Positions 38,023 to 46,254 of a DNA stretch of 64,000 nt are shown here, in pieces. The notes under the pieces are model-generated. The model made no database searches. It was not told the origin of the DNA and was given only the letters and a program-made list of their open reading frames with translations. Within the stretch, counting starts at the first letter, position 1. Every line of letters begins with the position of its first letter. The translations under genes and the position numbers were made by a program. The stretch comes from Sporocytophaga myxococcoides (GTDB lineage Bacteria; Bacteroidota; Bacteroidia; Cytophagales; Cytophagaceae): assembly GCF_000775915.1 (NCBI RefSeq), contig NZ_BBLT01000005.1:310001-374000 (forward strand), given 5' to 3'.

Positions 38023-38960
38023 TTTTTCTCTCCTTTTATTTTATCTTTTTGATCTTTTGCACTTCTGCTCACCGCAAAAACTCTGGAAACATTGAACCCC
38101 AGCCTGATTTGCCCTTTATCCCATCTGCTTGTAGTATAGGGTATGAATTGTACCTCATTAATTGCAAAAGAATTTGTGACAAATACCTGGAAGACGTGTC
38201 CTCCCGTTTCAAGGTCCATTCCTATGCTTGCACTGTTGTGGTATAAATCAGATTGATCAGGGGTATAATTGTTGATCCTGAAAATATATTCACCGGTCAG
38301 GGAGATACTTCTCGTGATCTTATATCTACCCGAAATACCTAATGCTAGTATGTCATTTTTATCGTTAAGGTTCATTACCAAATTGTAATGAATAAGTGTT
38401 GGAGATATTTGTAAAGTGAGTTTTTCATTGAATTTCCTTGCGATCATAAGTTGATACATATAAGCAATCCTTGAACTGAATTTTTCATATTTATCTACTC
38501 CCAAAACCGTTTTATTAGGATCTTTGCCTAAGGATAAATTCATTGTTACCAATCCTGTCAGGCTGACAGGCATACTATTGTCCATTGTTTGTCTAAGTAT
38601 CCTGTATTTAAGGAAGCCATCTGCCAGTTTACCATAAGAAGATCTTCCTATCCCTATAGTAAATCTATCAGAGACTGAATAGTCAAATCCTAGTCGGATG
38701 GTTGCTGGTCCATCCAATCCCCACAGGTTGGAGGCACCTGTACTGAAATCGGAGAACCTGTGTGATATTCTGAAGTCCAGAGATCCCTTTCCCAAAGTCT
38801 CAATAGTATGAAGGTTAATTAATCTTGTTCCTTTGAAAGATGCAAAGACCAATTGCTTGCTTTGTGGCTGTTCGTTTTCAAGACTATTCAATAAGTCTTC
38901 CTGGGCCAAAAGTTTAACTGAGATATTTAATATTAATATTACAAATACAAATTTTTTCAT
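38016..38960 (-). CDS. DUF5777-like outer membrane beta-barrel protein
   Basis: A signal peptide (MKKFVFVILILNISVKLLAQ) precedes about 295 residues of alternating strands typical of a barrel. Motifs such as GTRLINLHTIETLGKGSLDF and RISHRF match the Bacteroidota family DUF5777 as I recall it. The ATG at 38960 (MKK) is chosen over 38966 (MIMKK). It sits between a c-type cytochrome gene (about 18 bases upstream) and the overlapping yceI-like gene. Its biochemical role is unknown. Confidence 0.7.
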   Translation of the reverse strand: MKKFVFVILILNISVKLLAQEDLLNSLENEQPQSKQLVFASFKGTRLINLHTIETLGKGSLDFRISHRFSDFSTGASNLWGLDGPATIRLGFDYSVSDRFTIGIGRSSYGKLADGFLKYRILRQTMDNSMPVSLTGLVTMNLSLGKDPNKTVLGVDKYEKFSSRIAYMYQLMIARKFNEKLTLQISPTLIHYNLVMNLNDKNDILALGISGRYKITRSISLTGEYIFRINNYTPDQSDLYHNSASIGMDLETGGHVFQVFVTNSFAINEVQFIPYTTSRWDKGQIRLGFNVSRVFAVSRSAKDQKDKIKGEKKW

Positions 38961-38978
38961 AATCATGTTAATAATTAA

Positions 38979-39356
38979 TCATTGCGGCTCATTTGCATCA
39001 ACCCATTGTTGAATTTTTTCGATTTGACATTGAGGTATTGAAGTACCAGGGGGCATTGGCTGATATCCGCTTTTATGAAGAATAGCTCCCATCAATGCTC
39101 CTTTCTGAGCTTGTTCACGAACTGATTCATAGGTGTCAAGCACTACACCTCCGGAAGCAATATTCTTACTATGACAAGTAATACAATTGCTTGATAGAAT
39201 ATATTTAACAGACAAGTTGTATGTACTTGCTATTGAACTGTCGCAAGGATTGTTGTTTTTAGTCTGAGGATACAACTCTTCATAATTGTTATAAGCACAC
39301 CCATTCACTATTAATGAGATTAGAAAGATAAATAAGATATGACCAGTATGTTTCAT
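38979..39356 (-). CDS. One-heme c-type cytochrome lipoprotein
   Basis: A 125-residue protein with a lipobox (LIVNGC, Cys20) and one heme-binding site CITCH (Cys58, Cys61, His62). A later MPPG (near residue 102) could supply the distal Met ligand. It is the first gene of the operon with the DUF5777-like and YceI-like proteins. It resembles the second cytochrome at 39905 in size and layout, as a divergent paralogue. Likely role: electron carrier or heme sensor at the envelope. Confidence 0.85.
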   Translation of the reverse strand: MKHTGHILFIFLISLIVNGCAYNNYEELYPQTKNNNPCDSSIASTYNLSVKYILSSNCITCHSKNIASGGVVLDTYESVREQAQKGALMGAILHKSGYQPMPPGTSIPQCQIEKIQQWVDANEPQ

Positions 39357-39651
39357 AATAACTAAGTTGACATTTAAATCTTGCAGGATTTTAAAATAAA
39401 TAATTTAAGCTCTTACTCTGACAATGGTTTAAAAAGTAAGGAGTTTATTCTGATTGAATACTGTTCTGTGAACAAGGTCTATTTTTTATTTTATGATTCT
39501 GCAAAAGATAAAACTTTAATACAAGTATAAGCACGAAGATTTTATTCAAAATTCGCTCTTACAGAATTATTTTAGTTTTATAATATTAATTGGATTAACT
39601 ATTAAAGTTTCGTTGATATAATTGATATATTAAAATCATAAGACCTCACTA

Positions 39652-39853
39652 TAACCCTTCTCCTGAGGGACCTAGCCATCAACTTAAACTGAATCTTAGA
39701 TTTTGTCATTCCGAGGAATGAGGAATCTGAATATTTTTAAGCCTCAGAGCCTTCGCAGGGCTTAGGATGACAAAGTAAAGTGATTTTTTGTTTTCAAAAT
39801 TCACTTTATAAAACTCCTTAAGTTGATAGTTAGGTCCTTCAGGTGAAAGGTTA
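39652..39853. repeat. Nested inverted-repeat (MITE-like) element
   Basis: Outer arms of 36 bases (39652-39687 and 39818-39853) are inverse complements at 31 of 36 positions. Inside them lies a second inverted pair, TTTGTCAT (39702-39709) and ATGACAAAG (39766-39774 area), related to the element at 3676-3806. The 548-base gap between the two cytochrome genes holds no gene. The element could fold into a long hairpin in RNA from either strand. Confidence 0.65.
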
Positions 39854-39904
39854 GGTATGTGGTTTATTGACTTAGGTACGGAAATAGATAACTAATCCTG
39901 AAAT

Positions 39905-40252
39905 TTAATTATTCTGAGCACCTGCATCAATCCATGCTTTTATTTTAGCTATATCACAGTCTGATAGTTTTGCCTTACCCTTGGGCATTGCAGGTACTCC
40001 CTCTGCATGAGTGATTACCTTATAGAGCAATCCGCTATTAGCTACTCCCTGCAGTGTAGCAATATCACCGAGATTCATAGGAGCTCCACCATGGCAAACG
40101 ATACAGTTATTGGAAATGATTGACTTTACAGTATTGCTGTAAGTAACATTACTTGTGTTACAGACGCTATCAGGAGATGGGCTGTCTTCCTCCTTATCTT
40201 TGCATGAGTAAAGAGAAATTGAAAGTAAGAATAATAATGTAAGTTTTTTCAT
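39905..40252 (-). CDS. One-heme c-type cytochrome lipoprotein
   Basis: A 115-residue lipoprotein (lipobox SISLYSC, Cys17) with the heme site CIVCHGG (Cys50, Cys53, His54) and a later PAMPKGKAKLSDCDIAKIKA, where the Met may ligate the iron. It is a paralogue of the 39356 cytochrome, sharing layout and the C-terminal pattern C-x-I-x-KI-x-x-W. It stands alone, separated by the inverted-repeat element. Confidence 0.85.
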   Translation of the reverse strand: MKKLTLLFLLSISLYSCKDKEEDSPSPDSVCNTSNVTYSNTVKSIISNNCIVCHGGAPMNLGDIATLQGVANSGLLYKVITHAEGVPAMPKGKAKLSDCDIAKIKAWIDAGAQNN

Positions 40253-40834
40253 GAGTTTGTTAGTTTGGATGAATGCTATTATTTGGTACTAAAAGTTAAT
40301 ATTGAGTGGTCAGAGCCAGCTTTAACCCTCACAAAACCCTTTCTAATATTAATATCATTGTTATGCGGAAATATTAATCAGTATGATAAAAGCTTGTTTT
40401 GCTATTTACATGTTTAAACAATTAATGTTTAAATTAAACTCTTAATTATTTAATAATCAATTTTTAGTGAACTTTTTTTTTATACCTATTTAAAGCTGAC
40501 CAAAATATCTGTAGGTTTAATAGGGGAAAGTTACATGGGAAATAAGCTCTGTTATCTTCCTAATCTTTGATTATTCTGATATTTTGAGGGTAATTTCAAA
40601 AATGGAATAATTATAGTTTGCCCTGTACTTTTTTATATAAATTGGATATGTATTTATATGTAAATGCGTGTAATATTTATAGTAAATTCTTTAGTTGCGA
40701 AGTTGAGAGGAAAAATGATTATTATTATTCTGATATTTAAATGAATGAAATGAGGTTTAGAAAATATCCATTGTGAGAAATAAAAAATTAAACTTAGATA
40801 TTGAATTCTATATTATTAATTTTCATTATTAGAC
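40253..40834. other. Intergenic region, no gene seen
   Basis: A 582-base AT-rich gap between divergent genes (cytochrome leftward, Crp-type regulator rightward). It must carry both promoters, but I could not pick out convincing boxes. No ORF or RNA gene is supported. Confidence 0.5.
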
Positions 40835-41413
40835 ATGAATAATATTAAAAATTCAATTCGTACACTTTTTAATCTTTCAGAAGAAGAGGTAACTATTTTT
40901 TTATCTGAATTTAATAAAGAGAAAATAAAGAAAAATGAAGTCTTTATCGCTGAAGGAGGTGTTTGCCATAAGATAGGTCTGATTGAGAGTGGCCTTATGA
41001 TGTGTGTCTATAATAAAAATGGTAATGAAATTATTGAAGAATTCGCTTTTGAAAATAGTTTTATAACTAATTACTATAGCTATCTTACTTTTAAACCATC
41101 CCAGAAAGAAATCAGATGTATTGAAGATACAACAGTCTACGTGATTACAAGACCAGGTCTTGATAAGCTGGGTACTCTTTATCCATTTATTAGAGACATG
41201 GCTAGGAAAATGAATGAAATGCTATTTTTAAGGAACCATGACAGAGTCAAATCTCTTTTACTCGATACTCCTGCAGAAAGATATCTTCAACTCATCTCTC
41301 AGAAAAAAGATCTTGCGCAAAGACTCCCTCAGTATTTAATCGCATCCTATCTTGGTGTAGCTCCTGAGACTGTCAGTAGAATAAGAAATAAAATGAGTAC
41401 AGGGCATTATTGA
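40835..41413 (+). CDS. Crp/Fnr family transcription regulator
   Basis: A 192-residue protein with an N-terminal cyclic-nucleotide-binding-like barrel (about 1-125, GLIESGLMMCVYNKNGNEII) and a C-terminal winged helix with the recognition segment ASYLGVAPETVSRIRNK (about 168-184). No Cys cluster for an Fe-S centre is present and the cAMP-contact RS/RT motif is not evident, so the signal is unknown. This short type is common in Bacteroidota. It stands alone, followed after 74 bases by a DinB-like gene. Confidence 0.88.
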   Translation: MNNIKNSIRTLFNLSEEEVTIFLSEFNKEKIKKNEVFIAEGGVCHKIGLIESGLMMCVYNKNGNEIIEEFAFENSFITNYYSYLTFKPSQKEIRCIEDTTVYVITRPGLDKLGTLYPFIRDMARKMNEMLFLRNHDRVKSLLLDTPAERYLQLISQKKDLAQRLPQYLIASYLGVAPETVSRIRNKMSTGHY

Positions 41414-41487
41414 TCCAGATCAAGAAATTTACAGACGGAAGCATTTAGATTTGGATTGTCATTAGTTATGACTTAATCAAAATCAGA

Positions 41488-42012
41488 ATGAAACAGGTTG
41501 AAATTTTGCTGAAACAAACTGAAGATACTTATGGGTGGGTCAACAGACTTATTGCCTCTATACCAAATGATCAATGGGACATAACTCCGGAAGTAATTCA
41601 AATGAATGTGACATGGCAAGTCGGACACCTTATGATGAGCTTTTATTTCCATTCTGTGATGGTGATTGTAGGACATCAGATGGATATTGTAGGGCAAATA
41701 CCTTTGAAAAATTATGATGAAGTTTTCACTACAGGTAATCCTGAACGAATAATTGGTAAATATGAGCCAGAGCAATTGATGAAAGATCTAATGCTTGTTG
41801 AGCTAAAATCATTGGAGGTTATTAAGTCTTTATCCGATCATGATCTGAGAAAGTCATTGCATCCGACACCAGTTCCACATCCAATTGCATCCAGTAAATT
41901 GGAAGCTTTAGACTGGAATATAAAACATGCTATGTGGCATTGCGGGCAACTAGGTTTACTGAAAAGAATCGTTCATGAGCGATTTGATTTTGGGTTAAGA
42001 AGGAATGGGTAG
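41488..42012 (+). CDS. DinB-like four-helix protein
   Basis: A 174-residue protein with the DinB/YfiT pattern: TYGWVNRLIASIPNDQW in helix 1, then WQVGHLMMSFYFH with the first metal-ligand His, and a final NIKHAMWHCGQLGLLKR with further His. Members bind a metal with three His and some are thiol-dependent transferases. The substrate is unknown. Confidence 0.8.
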   Translation: MKQVEILLKQTEDTYGWVNRLIASIPNDQWDITPEVIQMNVTWQVGHLMMSFYFHSVMVIVGHQMDIVGQIPLKNYDEVFTTGNPERIIGKYEPEQLMKDLMLVELKSLEVIKSLSDHDLRKSLHPTPVPHPIASSKLEALDWNIKHAMWHCGQLGLLKRIVHERFDFGLRRNG

Positions 42013-42102
42013 AAAGTCTTCTCCAATTATGGTAAGAGTTAATTAATTTTTAGATATAAAAAAACATACATTTATGAACTGAATTTTAATTTTCTGTCAA
42101 TA

Positions 42103-42267
42103 ATGACTTTAATAAATGACTTAGAGGGCTGGATTCTCGATAAAAGATTTTCTGATGAGAAGAGAAGTGTTGAAGTTTTGGTCCATCCCAAGTATATAGA
42201 TATTAATTCCATTTATAATTTATTTCCAAAAGAGAGAAAAGCAAAGGTTGCAGAGGACAGTAAGTAA
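42103..42267 (+). CDS. Small hypothetical protein (54 residues)
   Basis: A short frame opens at ATG 42103 (MTLINDLEGWILDKRFSDEK) and ends at TAA 42267, in a 316-base gap otherwise empty. The composition is protein-like (Trp, charged residues, regular hydrophobics), but no family or ribosome site is recognised. It could be the remnant of a longer gene. Confidence 0.35.
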   Translation: MTLINDLEGWILDKRFSDEKRSVEVLVHPKYIDINSIYNLFPKERKAKVAEDSK

Positions 42268-42328
42268 AAAAGTGAAAAGATTATAAAATGTTATTCTTAC
42301 AGCTAAAAGCAGGGATTAAGATTATTTT

Positions 42329-43207
42329 ATGAAGTTTAATATTAGCGGCTATTCGACCGCATTATTTGCAACCTGGTATTTCGTAGAAGAACTGGGTCTA
42401 TTGTTTGATTCGGGAGACGGAGTGGCAGCTTCTCTGTTGCAGAAGGCAAGAAAAGTAGAACATGTATTTATTTCTCATGCAGATAGAGATCATCTGGGAG
42501 GACTTCTGCAATTCAATCAGCTGAATGCACGCGAAGGTTATCCTATACTGCATTATCCTGCTCATTGCGGCTCTTTTCCGGCTATAGAAGAGTTTAGTAA
42601 GAAGTTTGATCCGCATGTAAAAGGCACCATCTGGAAGCCAGTTATTGAAGATCAAGAAATTCAGATTGCAGATCATTTGATTGTTAAAGTGATCAGAAAT
42701 GAACATGTAAAGGCCGATAAGGGAATATATAAAAGTTTCAGCTATAAAGTGTATCAGACTAAAACAAAATTAAAGCCTGAATATGCCTCACTTCCTCAGG
42801 ATAGGATCAAACAGCTTATAGCAAAATCAGGCAGAGAAGCACTTAGCGAAATTGTAAGAACAAATATACTTACCTATTCAGGAGATACTCCGGTGGATGA
42901 TTATTCAAAATGGGACAATTCGAAAATCCTGATTCATGAGGCGACTTTTCTTGGGGGAATAGATGAGGAAAGAATAAATAAGCACGGAAACAAACATAGT
43001 AATTTGGATGAGGTTATAAAGATGGTTTCAGAGATCAATATTGAAACATTAATTCTTGGCCATTTCTCTTCAAGGTATTCAAATGAACAGATTGACGGGC
43101 AAATTAAAAAGCTGTGTAAAGAGTATTTAATAAAGATTCCTGTCTACAGAGTGCTTCCTGGACAAGTACATAAAGACATACTTAGCGGGAGTCCAATCAA
43201 TCAATGA
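42329..43207 (+). CDS. Metallo-beta-lactamase fold hydrolase, tRNase Z-like
   Basis: A 292-residue protein. The metal motif is FISHADRDHLGG, i.e. HxDxDH in place of the usual HxHxDH, a form also seen in ComEC-type enzymes. Later segments LTYSGDTPVDD, LIHEATFLGG and LGHFSSRYSN resemble the ribonuclease Z series (including HFSxRY). It may be a paralogue of tRNase Z with altered metal binding; catalysis and substrate are not predictable from this. Confidence 0.8.
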   Translation: MKFNISGYSTALFATWYFVEELGLLFDSGDGVAASLLQKARKVEHVFISHADRDHLGGLLQFNQLNAREGYPILHYPAHCGSFPAIEEFSKKFDPHVKGTIWKPVIEDQEIQIADHLIVKVIRNEHVKADKGIYKSFSYKVYQTKTKLKPEYASLPQDRIKQLIAKSGREALSEIVRTNILTYSGDTPVDDYSKWDNSKILIHEATFLGGIDEERINKHGNKHSNLDEVIKMVSEINIETLILGHFSSRYSNEQIDGQIKKLCKEYLIKIPVYRVLPGQVHKDILSGSPINQ

Positions 43208-43297
43208 ATCTATATTACGTATCAGCAATCTGGCAGGAGTGTCTAAATTTGTCGTAATTACCCCTTATAATTGTCGTTTACTAAATATTCGAATATA

Positions 43298-43305
43298 TAG
43301 TTTTG
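43298..43305 (+). promoter_or_regulatory. Candidate Bacteroidota -7 box (TAnnTTTG)
   Basis: TAGTTTTG at 43298-43305 matches the TAnnTTTG consensus, with an imperfect ATTG at 43270-43273 (24 bases upstream, longer than ideal). Transcription would start near 43312, leaving a short leader before the ATG at 43346. Confidence 0.35.
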
Positions 43306-43345
43306 AACTAATTTTGTGTCAATAACAAATCTAAACCAAAAGACT

Positions 43346-43780
43346 ATGAGCAAAGAAACAACAAAACCGATATCTGTCACCGTAGAGGCTTTGGTAAAAG
43401 CACCTGTAGAGAAAGTCTGGAAAACCTGGAATACACCAGAAGATATTACTAAATGGTGTCAGGCATCTGATGACTGGCATGCTCCTTATGCGGAAAATGA
43501 TTTGCGTAAAGGCGGTAAGTTTAAAACGACAATGGCTGCGAAAGATGGTAGTTTTAGTTTTGACTTTGGTGGTGAATATACCAATGTCGAAATAAATAAA
43601 GTCATTGAATATATAATGGAAGATGGCAGAAAAACAAAGATTGTGTTCACTGCGCAGGGAAATGAGACTAAAGTAGTGGAAACATTTGATGCAGAATCTG
43701 AAAATCCTGTAGAATTTCAGCAACAAGGCTGGCAGGCGATTCTTAATAATTTTAAGAAATATACTGAAAGTATTTCTTAA
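43346..43780 (+). CDS. SRPBCC/AHSA1-family protein
   Basis: A 144-residue START-like protein with the AHSA1 pattern: VTVEALVKAPVEKVWKTWNT, PEDITKWCQ, then GGKFKTTMAAKDGSFSFDFGG and a final GWQAILNNFKKYTES. The fold binds hydrophobic ligands or partners; the role is unknown. The ATG at 43346 is preferred over a GTG at 43316 because the probable promoter would place the transcript start at about 43312. A strong hairpin terminator follows. Confidence 0.85.
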   Translation: MSKETTKPISVTVEALVKAPVEKVWKTWNTPEDITKWCQASDDWHAPYAENDLRKGGKFKTTMAAKDGSFSFDFGGEYTNVEINKVIEYIMEDGRKTKIVFTAQGNETKVVETFDAESENPVEFQQQGWQAILNNFKKYTESIS

Positions 43781-43816
43781 TATAAGTTAAGTAACTTAGA
43801 GTTTCTTCAATTTATC

Positions 43817-43840
43817 AGTCTCATTTAAACAAATGAGACT
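43817..43840 (+). terminator. Terminator after SRPBCC gene
   Basis: AGTCTCATTT and AAATGAGACT form a perfect 10-bp stem with a 4-base loop (AAAC), followed by a T-rich stretch. It lies 37 bases after the stop codon. Confidence 0.75.
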
Positions 43841-44077
43841 TTGATGTTTTTAGGCAAATCCAAACTTATAATCGAAAATTTTGATTCAAGCCTTGTTCTG
43901 TTTCTTGTAAGGACATTTCAAAATTTAACATGTATAATGCCTTCGTTTGGGGTTGTTTGCGACACTTTTTTTTGTATTTTTATGATACTAATTTAATTGG
44001 TTAGTATCCCGATTTTGAATTTCTCAGAATTAAAATCAGGAAGAAATTGTTTTCCGATTTTCCAGGTATAAATCCAA

Positions 44078-45061
44078 ATGAAGCACATATCGATTCTGGT
44101 TCCCAGAGGAGCAGCTGCCCTCGGCTGCATAGAAGGAGCATATAAAGCATTCACCATGGCCAATGAATTTCTCGTCAATAAAGGGAAACAGCCATTGTTT
44201 AAAGTACAGTTAGTGGGGATCGACAAAGAGCCTCAGGTTTACGATTCTTTTTTCAGAGTTCATCCCGATCTGACTATTGAAGATTCTTTCAAAACCGATC
44301 TGATAATCATCCCGGCTGTGAATGGAGACTGGAAACAAGTCATTGAAATCAATAGAGATTTTTACCCATGGATCAATAAGCAATACCATAATGGGGGAGA
44401 GGTAGCAAGTCTATGCGTCGGCACTTTCCTGCTGGCATCTACCGGCCTGCTGGAAGGCAAGAAATGCGCTACACACTGGCTTGCAGAGCATGCATTCCGG
44501 CAGATGTTTCCTGAAGCTATATTAGTATCAGAAAAAATCATTACGGATGAAAAGGGCATTTACTGCAGCGGAGGAGCAAATTCATTCTGGAATCTGCTAA
44601 TATACATCCTCGAAAAATATACAGACAGAGAGCTTTCAATACTTGCTGCCAAATATTTCGAAATAGAAATAGACCGTTACAGTCAGTCTTCCTTTGTCAT
44701 GTTCAGAGGGCAGAAAGAACATGAAGACGAACCGGTAAGAAAGGCACAGGAGTTTATAGAATCCAACTTTCAGGAGAAAATCTCTGTGGATCAATTGTCA
44801 GATCTGTTCGCAGTGGGAAGAAGGAGTTTTGAAAGAAGGTTTAAGAAGGCGACCAGTAATACCATCACAGAGTATATTCAAAGAGTAAAGATAGAGGCTG
44901 CAAAGAAGAATCTGGAAACAACAAGAAAGAACATCAGCGAGATCATGTTCGAAGTAGGTTATACAGATTCCAAGGCCTTCAGAGATGTGTTCAGAAAAAT
45001 AACCGGTATGACTCCAATTGATTATCGGAATAAATATAATAAGCAGATGGTGACGTACTAG
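44078..45061 (+). CDS. GlxA-type transcription regulator (DJ-1/PfpI domain plus AraC DNA-binding domain)
   Basis: A 327-residue regulator. Residues 1-180 form a DJ-1/PfpI-like domain with a nucleophile-elbow Cys in ASLCVGTFLLASTGLL (about 113). Residues 215-320 are an AraC-type double helix-turn-helix (ISVDQLSDLFAVGRRSFERR, ISEIMFEVGYTDSKAFRDVF, GMTPIDYRN). Such regulators often sense small metabolites. No target gene is visible next to it; the next 180 bases hold a tRNA-like fragment. Confidence 0.9.
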   Translation: MKHISILVPRGAAALGCIEGAYKAFTMANEFLVNKGKQPLFKVQLVGIDKEPQVYDSFFRVHPDLTIEDSFKTDLIIIPAVNGDWKQVIEINRDFYPWINKQYHNGGEVASLCVGTFLLASTGLLEGKKCATHWLAEHAFRQMFPEAILVSEKIITDEKGIYCSGGANSFWNLLIYILEKYTDRELSILAAKYFEIEIDRYSQSSFVMFRGQKEHEDEPVRKAQEFIESNFQEKISVDQLSDLFAVGRRSFERRFKKATSNTITEYIQRVKIEAAKKNLETTRKNISEIMFEVGYTDSKAFRDVFRKITGMTPIDYRNKYNKQMVTY

Positions 45062-45100
45062 GCATTATTTCTGAAGCCTACTATTTATTGGTCTAGTTGA

Positions 45101-45129
45101 GGTTGTGGGTTCAAATCCCACCACCTATA
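45101..45129 (+). other. tRNA-like 3' fragment (T arm plus acceptor 3' side)
   Basis: GTGGG-TTCAAAT-CCCAC (45105-45121) is a perfect T-arm with the invariant TTC, followed by CACCTATA, which fits the 3' strand of an acceptor stem. The 5' half of a tRNA (D arm, anticodon arm, matching acceptor strand) is not found immediately upstream. This resembles the duplicated 3' end left at an attachment site by an integrated element. Confidence 0.45.
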
Positions 45130-45237
45130 ATTTATCTGTTATTAATTTATGGAAGTTATTAAACGGGAAAAATTCACAAACTAATCCAGATCAAGAGTAG
45201 ATCAGCAAGTAATTATTGTGATCGAAAGGGATTAAAA

Positions 45238-45714
45238 ATGATGATTGATTTAGAAAAATTAAAGGGAATAAAACTTTCGGATTATATAGAAGAAGAGTAT
45301 ATAGAAAAGTCTTATGAATTTGAATATGCAACTATAATGGGCCTTTGTCAACATATAGGCCATTATATTATATGTTTTCAATCGCAACTTAATCCAAAGG
45401 AGAATGAAGTAATATCTTTTGAAAATGTATTAGATGATGCTATTTTAAAAAGAATTACTAATCAAATTTTAAAGGATATAGGCTTAAAGCTTCAACTAGG
45501 TCAGACATTTGCATCGATCTTAGATTATTTTGGTACTGAGTATTCAAAAGATGATTATTGGGAGGATATTATAAGGTACCATTATTTTATTCAGGATAGC
45601 CAAGAGGTTTTTTTAAGTCTTGGAATTCACGAAAAAAAAGGTTTATGTATGGTCGAAATTGTTACTAATCCTAATATAATTAACGGGATAAAGTATGAAG
45701 GATGGAGATGTTAA
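45238..45714 (+). CDS. Hypothetical protein, immunity-like
   Basis: A 158-residue acidic soluble protein without signal peptide or membrane segment. Acidic Asp/Glu-rich runs (DYIEEEYIEKSYEFEYATI) and an alpha/beta look recall immunity proteins of polymorphic toxins, but no family is recognised. It sits between the tRNA-like fragment and a decayed lipoprotein gene, in a stretch that looks like an accessory island. Confidence 0.6.
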   Translation: MMIDLEKLKGIKLSDYIEEEYIEKSYEFEYATIMGLCQHIGHYIICFQSQLNPKENEVISFENVLDDAILKRITNQILKDIGLKLQLGQTFASILDYFGTEYSKDDYWEDIIRYHYFIQDSQEVFLSLGIHEKKGLCMVEIVTNPNIINGIKYEGWRC

Positions 45715-45787
45715 ATGTGGAGCTAATCACATAACTATCGTAGTTAGTGTATAGTATAGAGGGCAGAATTTTAATACGCAGAATTAA

Positions 45788-46225
45788 ATGAGACGTGATA
45801 TACAAATGGGAACGCATTCAATTAGTTTTGTTGCCATATTATTAGCATTGATTATTATCAGTTGTTCTGGATATAAAAAAACTATCATTGAATTAAATGA
45901 AACATCAAAAGTTATCATACTTGAAAAATACGGAGTTAAAAATGCTAGCGTGATTTTTTACGGCAGGCCTAAAAGAAATACTTTGATTAATTAAGGACAC
46001 CATAGGGGAGAAGAAATTCATCTTTGAAGAATATCGAAAAGGGAAGCTAATGGGTAAAAAGTATGTTTATAATAGGGAAGGTCAGCTTTTTGTACTATGC
46101 TGAATATAAAAATGGAGCAAGACATGGATATCAGTATATCTCTTAATGGGATTCCATATTCTATATCCAAATACACGAATGGAAAAGAAGAATATACCGG
46201 TATTCAACTAAATATTCCTTGGTAA
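45788..46225 (+). pseudogene. Frameshifted MORN-repeat lipoprotein
   Basis: The first frame gives a lipoprotein start (LALIIISCSGYKKT) and stops at 45994. Coding character continues in other frames: KKFIFEEYRKGKLMGKKYV, then EYKNGARHGYQY, then NGIPYSISKYTNGKEEYTG ending in a TAA at 46225. These are MORN/YwqK-like units. At least three frame changes or stops are needed to join them, so the gene is broken. Confidence 0.65.
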
Positions 46226-46254
46226 TATTTTTAAAACCCAAGTTGAAAAAACTT

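Noticed and set aside
43316-43345. Upstream GTG start for the SRPBCC gene
   Set aside because: A TAnnTTTG box at 43298 would put the transcript start at about 43312, too close for a leader; the ATG at 43346 gives a normal N-terminus.
43331-43726. 131-codon minus-strand ORF opposite the SRPBCC gene
   Set aside because: Antisense shadow rich in Phe and Cys; the plus strand has a clear AHSA1 pattern.
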